From positions 4,092,001 to 4,156,000 of the forward strand of contig JAEUWY010000005.1 in NCBI GenBank assembly GCA_022059125.1: a DNA stretch of 64,000 nucleotides. The letters run 5' to 3'. The translations under genes and the position numbers were made by a program. Under the pieces are notes generated by a model, which saw only the letters and a program-made list of their open reading frames with translations, was not told the DNA's origin and made no database searches. Positions 55,971-64,000 of this stretch are shown piece by piece; positions within the stretch are counted from its first letter, which is position 1; each line of letters starts with the position of its first letter. Source of the stretch: Corynespora cassiicola (taxonomy: Eukaryota > Ascomycota > Dothideomycetes > Pleosporales > Corynesporascaceae).

Positions 55971-57107
55971 ATGCCCCAACCCATCCTCCGCATAGGCATC
56001 ATCGGCTGCGGCGAAATCGCCCAAGTCGTCCACATCAACACCCTCAACTCCCTCTCCACCCACTACCAAATCACATACCTCTGCGACCCCTCCCCCTCAG
56101 CCCTCTCCCACTGCGCCTCCATGGTCCACGGCCCCGGCTCCCCCCAAACCACCCACGACCCCGCCACCCTCTGCGCCTCCCCCACCGTCGACGCTGTCCT
56201 CATCTGCACCAGTGACGAATCCCACGTCCTCCACGGCATCCTCGCCCTCCAAAACGACAAGTGGACGCTAATCGAGAAGCCGCTCGCCCTGTGCTACCGC
56301 GACATCCACGCCCTCATCGATGCGGAGCGGCAGAGCAAGGGTAAGGTGTTTGTGGGCACCATGCGGCGCTATGCGCCTGCCTTTCTCGAGGCGTGCAAGG
56401 AGGTGCGCGGCATGCAGAAGATCCAGTACGCGCGCGTGCGCGCCCTGATTGGCCCGAATCCCACCTTCGTCGCCCAGTCGTGCACCTATCCGCGCGTGTT
56501 CGACGACTACGGCGAGGAGGCGACGCGGGAGCGCAAGGCCAGAGAGACGGAGATTGTGGAGAGGGCCATGAGGGACGAGTTTGGCGTGGAGATGAATGAC
56601 GACTCCGTGGCCATGTTTCGCATGCTGGGCTGGCTGAATATCCACGATTTCTCCGCCATGCGCGAGATCATTGGCATGCCGAAGCGCGTGTTGGGCGCGA
56701 GCCTGGGGCTGCCGGGCATCTATACCGTCTTGTTTGAGTATGAAGGGTTTGCGGTGACGTTTGAGTCGGGCTTCAATTCGGTGCCGACGTTTGATGCGCA
56801 TATCGAGGTGTATTCCGAGGAAAAGATTGTCAGGGTCAATTATGACACGCCGTTTGTCAAGGGGCTTCCGGTATCCATGACGGTGAGGGAGAAGGTCGCG
56901 GGTCGGGAGGGCCAGGAGACCTTTGGGTTCCAGGAGCGCACCGTCAGGCGCACGTACGAAGATCCGTTTACGCTCGAGATGCTGGAGTTTTATGACTGCG
57001 TCGTCAATGGCAAGAAAGTCAAGACGAGCGCAGAGGATTCCATCCAAGACCTGGATCTGTGGAAGATGGTCTTGCAGGCGGGAGAGAAGACCTACAAGAA
57101 GAAGTGA
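55971..57107 (+). CDS. Gfo/Idh/MocA-family NAD(P)-dependent oxidoreductase
   Basis: Intronless, 378 aa from the chosen ATG. The Rossmann motif RIGIIGCGEIAQVVH lies at residues ~5-20. The family motif EKPLAL (catalytic Lys) is at ~residue 102. A C-terminal beta-sheet domain follows (YTVLFEYEGFAVTFESGFNS). Members oxidise or reduce sugars, inositols or trans-dihydrodiols; dihydrodiol dehydrogenase is one possibility given the aromatic genes next door. An in-frame upstream ATG (55854) would add 39 residues without homology. Base use changes sharply inside the gene: C-ending codons dominate to ~56260, then G-rich codons. Confidence 0.85.
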   Translation: MPQPILRIGIIGCGEIAQVVHINTLNSLSTHYQITYLCDPSPSALSHCASMVHGPGSPQTTHDPATLCASPTVDAVLICTSDESHVLHGILALQNDKWTLIEKPLALCYRDIHALIDAERQSKGKVFVGTMRRYAPAFLEACKEVRGMQKIQYARVRALIGPNPTFVAQSCTYPRVFDDYGEEATRERKARETEIVERAMRDEFGVEMNDDSVAMFRMLGWLNIHDFSAMREIIGMPKRVLGASLGLPGIYTVLFEYEGFAVTFESGFNSVPTFDAHIEVYSEEKIVRVNYDTPFVKGLPVSMTVREKVAGREGQETFGFQERTVRRTYEDPFTLEMLEFYDCVVNGKKVKTSAEDSIQDLDLWKMVLQAGEKTYKKK

Positions 57108-57342
57108 GTCTGTCGGAAGGAGTTGGAAGGAGTTGGAAGTGAGTATCTGTGATGTACGTGCTTTAGGGTTGACTTTCGTTGCTCCGTGATGCGAATTGAG
57201 GCACATACAGCTTACCCCAATGCGATTCAAAATACTCTTTTCCGTATCTACGTAGATTGTGATGGTAATAACCCTCATGCACTAATCCCTGGCGTTCCCT
57301 GCATCCGACAATATACCCTGAGTATGCCGGGCCAGTATTACA

Positions 57343-59096
57343 CTACCCCTCCAAGAACTTTGACAGAAACGCAGCCACCTTTTCGGGCTGCTCCACCATG
57401 GGTAAATGGCCGGCCTGATCAATAACCTCCAGATGCACGCCCTTTCCAAGACTGTCCGCCATATCCTTCATAGTCTTGGGCAGTACACCATCTCCCGCTC
57501 CGACCAAAAAGGCACCCTTGCCGCTGTAATCAGCCATGCGAGGCCGGAAATCATACTGATACAACGCCTTGACCGAGTCCCTAAAGCCTGGCAAAGAATT
57601 GGTAGCCACCATCTGCTTAACCCTCTCGATCTTCGGCTGCAGCTCAGCGGATTCATATGATTCCTTGACGAACCATCTCCTCACGGTAATCTCGGCAAGC
57701 TCCTGGCCGACGATGGGTTCGTCGGCTTCCGACTTTGCACCCTCCTTCTCCGCCATCTCGATGCGCTCGCCCCAGGCTTTCGGGTTCCCAGGTGGAGCGA
57801 GGGAATTCGTGTCGCAAGCCACGAATGCTGTGATTCTGTCGGGGTAGGTAAGAGCTGTGTTGAGAGCAGTTGCACCTCCCAGGCTGACACCCGCAATTGC
57901 AGCCTTCTTGACGCGCAGAGCATCAAGGATGGTGATTACGTCCGAGGCAAGCGTGTCAACTGTGATGGGCGATACTGTCGAAGATGGGAGAGCAGATCGC
58001 CCGCGCTTGCTGTAGCGTAGGACGCGGTAATGTGAGGTCGATGGGTTGGACAGGAAGCTGTTGACAAAATCGTCCCAGATGCCGTAGTCGACGAGGATCG
58101 AGTTTGCTAGAACGAGAAGTGGGGCGTTTGGATCAGAGCTGCCTTCGAGGTAGTAGGGTAGCTGAACGCCATCCTTTGTGGTAATAAAAGAGTGGATTAC
58201 GGGTCTTTTTGTGTCGCTCTTCGCGGCAGGGAATGTTTTGGTAAGTCCATCGGTGGACTCCGCGAGCAGGGTGTCGCCAGAAGTCAGAGCCTCGAGGTCC
58301 CGTGGTGCAGGACCAAAAGTGTAATACATATCGTATGTCCTCCTCTTTCTCCCAGTAATCACTTCTTCGTAAATCTTCTTGGACCAAGGCGTCGAGATGG
58401 CAGCCACAAACTCTGGACCACCCAGTCCATTCTCAGGCGCATATTCGTGCAGGGCGAGGAATTCCATTGGCCTTCCGTCTTGAATATCTAGGTAGCTCGT
58501 TTGGAGTCGGCGGGTTCTACGCCAACCGGGCACTTTCTGTAGCAATGCAACGTGCTCTTCTTCGTACCACTTCCTCAACTCTTCCTCTTGTCCTTCGCGA
58601 ACAGAGAAGAGGACGGCGACCATGACATTCTTCTCGCCTTCATTTTGCACCTCTTCCAGTTTCTTGAAGCCGTCTGGCTTCCACTCCTTGACGAAGTCAT
58701 AAAACTTTCGGTCAACGTGGATCTGCTTCATCGTGTCGCGTTCCCTCTGTGATTGCACCGGAGCCTTCCGGAGTCGAGTATACACATCTTGGGTCAAGTA
58801 GTCCATGTCGTCGATATCGTAAATGGCCATCCACTCCGGCTTCTCAGCACTGCCCTGACCATTGCCACCATCGCTCGAGAGGTCATTAGCGCGGTATCGG
58901 AATCCATTCTGGCAGAAGCTGAGGCGGAGTCGTCCAGGGCCGTGCTCATTGTTGTACCTGGAAGCGATGAGTCGGGGCTGAAGGTGGCGCCTGCCATGGG
59001 CATTACTGACCAGTCGTGGAATTGCGACAGAGGAAGGCCCTCTTTGGGCTGCATGGTGACATACAAGATGCCCGGGGTAGCTTTGTGGGCAGCCAT
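57343..59096 (-). CDS. EthD-domain / alpha-beta hydrolase fusion (3-oxoadipate enol-lactonase-like)
   Basis: Exons 59096-59011 and 58957-57343; 566 aa. Residues ~1-240 hold two EthD-like ferredoxin folds (ILYVTMQPKEGLPLSQFHDW then YNNEHGPGRLRL; VMVAVLFSVREGQEEELRKW then YEEEHVALLQKVPGW). From ~residue 280 an alpha/beta hydrolase follows (LLVLANSILVDYGIWDDFV, nucleophile AGVSLGG ~387, acid in GAGDGVLP, His in QAGHLPMVEQP ~548). The hydrolase part looks like PcaD-type 3-oxoadipate enol-lactone hydrolase. In the ring-cleavage pathway this would open the lactone after the cyclase step. The EthD half may bind, isomerise or decarboxylate the lactone; that is inference. Convergent with the Gfo/Idh gene and followed by the cyclase gene. 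Confidence 0.85.
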
Positions 59097-59598
59097 GTTG
59101 ACCAATTAACTTGATTGACGCAGAAGGATGCGCGAAAGACGTAGATGATCAAGAACTGGTTGTGAAAACGGCAGGATTGGGTCAAACGGGAAAAGCGCTT
59201 CGGAATGCGGACTGTCGCACCAGAATGTTATGAGGGAAACGGATTGGGGAACGGTTGGAGAGGAGCTGCATGGAGCCGGGGGATATGAGCTTCTCCGTGA
59301 CCGATGACATCTGCCGGCTGGCTGGCGCGGGCGCTAGCGGTGGGAGCTCGGAAGCTATGAACCCCTCACCTTTCCGAGGTCGGAACGTGGGGCGAACAAC
59401 AAACGAAAAAACGCCGAAGGAGGAGTGAGCATGAAGATGGATTTGAGATGGCTCCAGATTGATTGGCGGCCATCTCTAGTGTTATGCAAGACATGCATGA
59501 ATGGCGTTTGACAGCGGAAGCTTGAATGGTGCTCTGTGATGTGTTTTTTCGTTGCCTCGAGCTAGACCCGATTTATCTTCTATAGCCTGTCTATGTCA
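59097..59598. other. Intergenic, promoter of the fusion hydrolase
   Basis: 0.5 kb between the cyclase stop and the hydrolase start. No coding region is seen. Confidence 0.5.
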
Positions 59599-60833
59599 TC
59601 AATCATACCAGATGGCATTCATGCCGAATCCCTTTTCCTTGATCTCCAGCCTTGCAACGCGTGCCAAAAACTCCTTGTGCCATCGGTAAATCTCGATTCC
59701 GCCCTTTTCGTCGTCGGTCAAGGCTAGCCACTCGTCTGACCAAGGGCAAGGCGACACGGCGTTCGAGTGTCCACCGCTTGTCGGGGTCGGGTTCAGGCAA
59801 ATTTGGCGCTCAATGACTCCAGAGTCGCCAATCTTGAATGCGGCAATGTACCCGGTCAGGTCGAAGGAGTTTGCGCGGGAGGTCGCAAAGAGGTATTGGG
59901 AGGACTGGGTCAGGAAAACCACGTCGGAACGGTACATGTGAGGGTTGGGAATGTCTGGTTCTGTCAGTAGGCGTCTTTTGTACAGGCAATGGCTGCATAC
60001 CAGGTGGAATCAATGGGTAGCTCTTGTGCGTGTAGACGGGCAGCTTCGTCTTCGGATCGATGACATATTCGCAAATGCGATTGCCCGCCTCCATGAGCGC
60101 ATACAGGTACTTGCCGCCTGGGTGCAACTCAACCCATCTCGGATGATCCTTCGCAGCCGGTGCTTCCGTGTATCCCACAGTCTCTAACCTTCCCTCGTCG
60201 TCAATCTTCTTGTGGCACCAGATGCGATTCGCCCACATATCGGCGCTGTAGAGGTAGGTCTCGCTCTGGTCGAACACCATGCCATGTATGGCCGACTTTT
60301 CGCAATACTCATAGTCTTGAATGTTCTTGCCGAGCTCGCCAGAGGGCTTCACGGAGAAGATGTTGCCATAGCCAGCATGCTCATAGAAGGGATTGCAGTA
60401 GACGGCATACGGGGGCTTGCGCGCAGGCAGGAGGAAGATGGCACGTGTTCGTGTATCGGCGTCGTTGGCCTTGGCTGTTGTTCATGAGACTCGAGCTGCA
60501 AGTTCAGCCTGGGTGTCGCACGTACGATGACCGCCGATAGGGAAGCTTCCGGTGTGCACGATTTCACTGGGGCTCTTGACCTCGTGGGAGCTCCACTTCT
60601 TCATGGAGGCGCCATAGATGTGTTTCCGTTGGTGCTGCGATGCTCTGGATCAGCCATTGACTCAATTGGAGCACGGCGACACTCACGTCAAAGGCCATCC
60701 AACTTATAGGCTCGTCCTCCGGGATGTCTGTCTTCTTGACAAGCTCCAGGGTGAGCTTCTCGTCGTCAAAGGCGACGGTGATGATGACGCCCGGCGGGGT
60801 CCAGGTCCCGCACATGAGATGATGCTTGACCAT
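59599..60833 (-). CDS. Carboxy-cis,cis-muconate cyclase (3-carboxymuconate lactonising enzyme, CMLE)
   Basis: Exons 60833-60687, 60634-60526, 60474-60001, 59954-59599; 361 aa, close to the ~366 aa of the Neurospora crassa enzyme. Strongly family-typical segments: HIYGASMKKWSS, ANDADTRTRAIFLLPA, AIHGMVFDQSETYLYSADMW, HPRWVELHPGGKYLYALMEA, NPTPTSGGHSNAVSPCPWSD and the very end GFGMNAIWYD. The fold is a seven-bladed propeller, unrelated to bacterial CMLE. It converts 3-carboxy-cis,cis-muconate to 3-carboxymuconolactone in the protocatechuate branch of the fungal beta-ketoadipate pathway, in the cytosol. Divergent from the dioxygenase gene across 0.5 kb, which suggests joint induction. Confidence 0.92.
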
Positions 60834-61377
60834 GGCGAGTGTGCAGCTTCAGGTGGCAGGCGGATGCAGGGCGAGACTCGTACGAGCAAAGTCAAGAGTG
60901 AAGGCCATCGTTTTGATTCCGATCTGAGGCATTAGCTCGGGTGGCCGAGACCGAAATGCAAACCGAAGGCGGGGCAAAACCATCTCGCGGCGGCTGGGCA
61001 CGGGATGAATGGCGGATAAGTGTTTACCCGCATTACGCCCGCGCTGATTGGGCCAGAATCCTGGAGATTGCGGGGCACGCGCGCGACGCTTCGGCACTGC
61101 AGCCATGGCATCGTCGAGGGCGAAAAGCCGATGGCTGCTCCCGCCCTCGCAATTGAGCGCAGCCATGGGCTGATGCTCTTCGGGCAGTTGGCACGGGAGG
61201 TCTTGGTGGTTAGCTGGGTGCTAAGGAGTTAGACATATATAAATTCCCCTGGCCCATTCATCGAGCTCATCACTGCTCTACACTCTGCTCCATCCCCAGC
61301 CTCGGACGTCACGGACAGACTGCTTCTTCTACCTGTACTTTTCTACCCCCTTACATTCCACCACACCTCCCTTCACA
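60834..61377. promoter_or_regulatory. Divergent promoter region of cyclase and dioxygenase
   Basis: A 544-bp head-to-head spacer. TATATAAA at 61236-61243 and a C/T-rich leader (61265-61377) serve the dioxygenase. No gene is seen. Confidence 0.55.
61236..61243 (+). promoter_or_regulatory. TATA box of the dioxygenase gene
   Basis: TATATAAA, 135 bp before the start codon, followed by the pyrimidine-rich stretch usual in highly expressed fungal genes. Confidence 0.6.
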
Positions 61378-62431
61378 ATGTCTTCCTCTCAGCAGCAGAC
61401 TGCGCCCGCTCCCCAGCCGGGCTCTGCCCCCCATCGCTTTGATCCCAACTTCACCGATGCTGTTATCAACGCCATGGGTCCCAAGACGGATCCCCGCCTA
61501 CGCTTTGTCATGAGCTCCCTGATCCGCCACCTCCACGACTTCACCCGCGAGGTTGAGCTCACCGTTGACGAGTGGATGGCCGGCGTCCAGTTTGTGAACC
61601 TGATCGGCCAGACCTCGACCCCCACCCGCAACGAGGCCCACCGCATGTCCGATGTTTTGGGACTGGAATCGTGAGTATCTGAAGATCCTTGGCATGTGAA
61701 CAAGAAACTAACCCCCTCTAGCCTCGTCGACGAGATCGCCCACAAGCACATCAACGAGTCCGGCGAGGAGCCCACCTCGTCGTCCATCCTCGGCCCCTTC
61801 TGGTCCCCCCACGCCCCCTTCCGTGACAACGGCAGCACCATCATCATCAACCCCAACCCCCATGGCCAGCCCGCCTTGATGCACGGCATCATCACCGATC
61901 TCGACACCAAGCAGCCCATCCCCGGAGCCGTCATCGACATCTGGCAGGCGAGCGCCAACGGCAAGTACGACTTCCAGGACCCCGAGAACCAGACACCCAA
62001 CAACCTCCGCGGAAAGTTCAGGTGCAACGAGAAGGGCGAGTACTGGTTCTACTGCTACAAGCCAACCGCCTACTCTCTGCCCACCGATGGTGAGTTTGAA
62101 ATCGTGTACATTTGGCGGGAATCGCAGTCTAACAACAATATCAGGTGCTGCCGGTGCTCTCTTCAAGGCTCTCGACCGCCACCCCATGCGCCCCGCCCAC
62201 ATCCACCTCATGATCACCGCCGAGGGCTACAAGCCCGTCACGACGCAGATCTACCCCCGCGACGACCCCTACGTCACCAACGACACCGTCTTCGCCGTCA
62301 AGGACGACCTGCTCATCGACTTCAACCCCCGCGAGGGCGACGCCAACGCCAAGTTGGACTTGGAGTACAATGTGCGCCTTGCCCCGCGCGATGGCAAGAC
62401 TGCTGCCATGGAGGGCGTCGCCAGGCTGTAG
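61378..62431 (+). CDS. Intradiol ring-cleavage dioxygenase (catechol/hydroxyquinol 1,2-dioxygenase type)
   Basis: Exons 61378-61670, 61722-62089, 62145-62431; 315 aa. The N-terminal helical dimerisation domain (Dioxygenase_[40 protein letters not shown]) is followed by the catalytic beta-sandwich ([29 protein letters not shown]). The four ferric-iron ligands are visible as Tyr180, Tyr215 (in AYSLPTDG), His239 and His241 (RPAHIHLMI). The enzyme splits the ring between two adjacent hydroxyls with O2. The N-terminal domain is characteristic of catechol- and hydroxyquinol-type enzymes rather than protocatechuate 3,4-dioxygenases, yet its divergent neighbour is a carboxymuconate cyclase. The substrate is therefore undecided. 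Confidence 0.92.
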
Positions 62432-62799
62432 ATTTCACGACAAGACATTTTGTAAAAAGTTGGGGGGGTATTGCATGGTCATGACTAGGAGTTTGGATAT
62501 CTGTGTTTAGCGGCTTCCTTTTTGCCATGTCTGCATTGGATTTAGATCTTGCAGCTGTATATATTTAGTTCACACGAATGAATCAGGCATGTTCACAAGT
62601 ATAGAAAGCATCCCAATGGGTCAAATCCGTGGGTAAACAAAAACGCGGAGAAAGTCCGCGAGAGTTGGGACCAGGACAACAGCCTCACCCAACTGCCGCC
62701 GATGTCGCGTCCCCGGCCGAGGGAAGTGGAGACGGCTTCCGAGCGGCTTTTCCGTCATCCAGAGGGTATATATCCAGTCCTCTGCTGCGTGAACTTCCA
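62432..62799. promoter_or_regulatory. 3' flank of dioxygenase and promoter of the decarboxylase-family gene
   Basis: TATATAT at 62767-62773 lies 27-33 bp before the first candidate ATG (62800) and 117-123 bp before the second (62890). The upstream open frame from 62629 is not thought to be translated. Confidence 0.5.
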
Positions 62800-63480
62800 A
62801 TGTCGTTGCCCCGCATACGTCGCGCCTCGAAGTTCCTCGTGCAGCCCCTGACCCCCTCACGAGCCCTCCGAACCACATCGCCATCCAAAATGCGCGTCTC
62901 CTACGCCCCCTCGGAGCCCCAAAACGAGGCCGACAAGCCCATCTACGAGCGCATAGCCGCCCGGCGCGCTCCCCGACCGCTGATCCCGCTCGACCTCGCC
63001 CTCCTGCACAACACGGCCGTGGCGGACGGCTGGAACTCGTTCATCGGCGCGCTCCGCACCAAGACGACGGTCCCCGAGGGGCTCAAGGAGCTCGCCATCT
63101 CGCGCGTCGCAGTGCTCAACTCGGCGGTCCACGAATGGAACTCCCACGGGCCGCTCGCGCTCAAAGGCGGCATCACCACGCAGGGCCTGGAGACGGCCTT
63201 CACGGCCGACGTTGTGAAGAAGGGCGATAAGCTGCGCGACGGCGACGAGGGGGGGTTGACCAAGGACCAGTGGGTCATCATCGCGTACACAGATCAGATG
63301 ACGCGCGGGGTGGAGGTGGACGCGGGCGTCACGGAGGCGCTGAAGGGGTTCCTGAGCGAGACGCAGGTGGTGGAGCTGACGGCCGTCATCGCGGGCTACA
63401 ACTGCGTGAGCCGGTTCTTGGTGGCGCTGGACGTGGGCGAGAGCAATGACAAGGCGATGAAGAAGCCGCAGGACATGTAG
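62800..63480 (+). CDS. Carboxymuconolactone decarboxylase (CMD/AhpD-like) family protein
   Basis: Intronless; 226 aa from ATG 62800 or 196 aa from ATG 62890 (MRVSYAPSEPQNEADKP). The TATA position and common family starts favour 62890. The extra 30 residues are Arg/Ser-rich and free of acidic residues, like a mitochondrial presequence, so both are kept open. The CMD core is seen as RRAPRPLIPLDLALLHNTAV, ADGWNSFIGALRTKT, ISRVAVLNSAVHEWNSHGPL and a second helical repeat QVVELTAVIAGYNCVSRF. The redox CxxC of AhpD is absent, and an E-W-x2-H motif takes its place, as in decarboxylase-type members. In the cluster it could decarboxylate the muconolactone from the cyclase step to the 3-oxoadipate enol-lactone. 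Confidence 0.83.
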   Translation: MSLPRIRRASKFLVQPLTPSRALRTTSPSKMRVSYAPSEPQNEADKPIYERIAARRAPRPLIPLDLALLHNTAVADGWNSFIGALRTKTTVPEGLKELAISRVAVLNSAVHEWNSHGPLALKGGITTQGLETAFTADVVKKGDKLRDGDEGGLTKDQWVIIAYTDQMTRGVEVDAGVTEALKGFLSETQVVELTAVIAGYNCVSRFLVALDVGESNDKAMKKPQDM

Positions 63481-63785
63481 AAAAGGGTCGTGAATAGGTA
63501 GCAATGAATACTAGTCTCAATGCCTGTCGATGCCTGCCAGTGCCGGGGCGGGACGCATTCCGCGACCCCAGACTCTTCCCTCTCCCCACGCGGACGGGCG
63601 CGGGCGTCATCCCATCCAACCCCGGCTGCGCCTTGGACTCCCCCGTGCCGGCCTTCAGCCGCTGCAAGCCGATGCCGCGGTTGCGCTGGAAAGCATCCTG
63701 CATTGAAGCGACCTGCTCGGTCCTTGGTTTTCAATTTAACAGTCCTTTGCTTCCCCAGTCTCTTTCGCGGTACATTCTCCACGAA
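63481..63785. promoter_or_regulatory. Promoter region of the acyl-CoA dehydrogenase gene
   Basis: 305 bp between two same-strand genes. No TATA-like motif or coding region stands out. Confidence 0.45.
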
Positions 63786-64000
63786 ATGGCTTCCCTGTCC
63801 CCTCGGTTGTTCTCGCGCAGCGTGCGCCAGTTGTGCCGCCACCAGCCCCGTCCCGCCATCGTCGCCGCCAGCCGACGTCACGCATCCACCAAACACCCCA
63901 AGGGCTTCGTGCCGCCCACCCAGTCCGACTTGGAAGAGCTGAGGGAGAGTGTGCGCGAGTTTACACGTGTGTTCCCCCGCCCCTGAGTCCCTCGAGGCGC
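63786..64000 (+). CDS. 5' end of a probable mitochondrial isovaleryl-CoA dehydrogenase
   Basis: First exon 63786-63966 (60 codons) with a GTGTGT donor at 63967; the gene continues past the window. The N-terminus is a mitochondrial presequence (MASLSPRLFSRSVRQLCRHQ..., Arg/Ser-rich, no acidic residue). Then comes HPKGFVPPTQSDLEELRESV and REFT, the start of the acyl-CoA dehydrogenase N-terminal helical domain as in fungal isovaleryl-CoA dehydrogenases of leucine breakdown. The catalytic part is not in the window, so another acyl-CoA dehydrogenase is possible. Confidence 0.65.

Noticed and set aside
56268..57278. Minus-strand 336-codon open frame rich in His, Arg and Leu
   Set aside because: Antisense of the Gfo/Idh dehydrogenase, with no domain and a biased composition typical of shadows.
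1..64000. tRNA, rRNA and CRISPR arrays
   Set aside because: No cloverleaf with A and B boxes, no rRNA-like sequence and no regularly spaced direct repeats with unique spacers were seen. The 138-bp repeats are coding and contiguous.

Overview
The window comes from the nuclear genome of a filamentous ascomycete (Pezizomycotina, most likely a Sordariomycete). The evidence is short spliceosomal introns of about 45-100 bp with GTNNGT donors and CTAAC/CTGAC branch sites, monocistronic genes on both strands, and characteristic fungal families: WSC domains, Zn2Cys6 regulators, F-box proteins, GH16 and PL4 enzymes, small secreted cysteine-containing proteins and an unspecific-peroxygenase-type haem-thiolate enzyme. 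I rebuilt 30 complete, partial or broken genes by joining exons where reading phase and splice sites agree. Exon limits are given in each entry.

Region by region. 0-12 kb is a cell-surface block: a five-WSC-domain secreted protein (cut by the left edge), a membrane-anchored GH16 glucanase-like protein, and a large polytopic GT2 glycosyltransferase; the last two are divergent across 2.4 kb. 12-18.2 kb holds a HAD hydrolase, an eight-exon sugar transporter with CreA-like sites upstream, a broken F-box gene in AT-rich DNA, and a tiny cysteine-rich secreted protein. 18.5-27 kb is housekeeping-like: a MetE-C-type protein, a coilin-like nuclear protein, a Kelch propeller and a large HET-C/phospholipase-C-like secreted protein. 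28.6-32.1 kb has a small secreted protein and an FAD monooxygenase fused to a polytopic membrane domain; 32.1-35.3 kb is AT-rich and gene-free. 35.3-49.7 kb holds a secreted haem-thiolate peroxidase, an RBR ubiquitin ligase, a DUF985 cupin, a seven-helix membrane protein, an F-box-like protein, a PL4 rhamnogalacturonan lyase, a small secreted protein, a second F-box protein and a DUF1772 membrane protein. At 50-51.1 kb lies a secreted tandem-repeat protein with dibasic Kex2 sites in every repeat.

53.2-63.5 kb is the functional centre: a Zn2Cys6 regulator, a Gfo/Idh/MocA dehydrogenase, an EthD-alpha/beta-hydrolase fusion, a carboxymuconate cyclase, an intradiol ring-cleavage dioxygenase and a carboxymuconolactone-decarboxylase-family protein. 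Together these look like a catabolic cluster for aromatic acids or phenols through ring cleavage to 3-oxoadipate. The right edge cuts into a probable isovaleryl-CoA dehydrogenase gene.

The most novel-looking locus is the Kex2-processed repeat protein (50.0-51.1 kb), a candidate precursor of secreted peptides. The PL4 lyase, peroxygenase, sugar transporter, aromatic-catabolism genes and secreted proteins suggest an organism that lives on or with plant material; this is inference.
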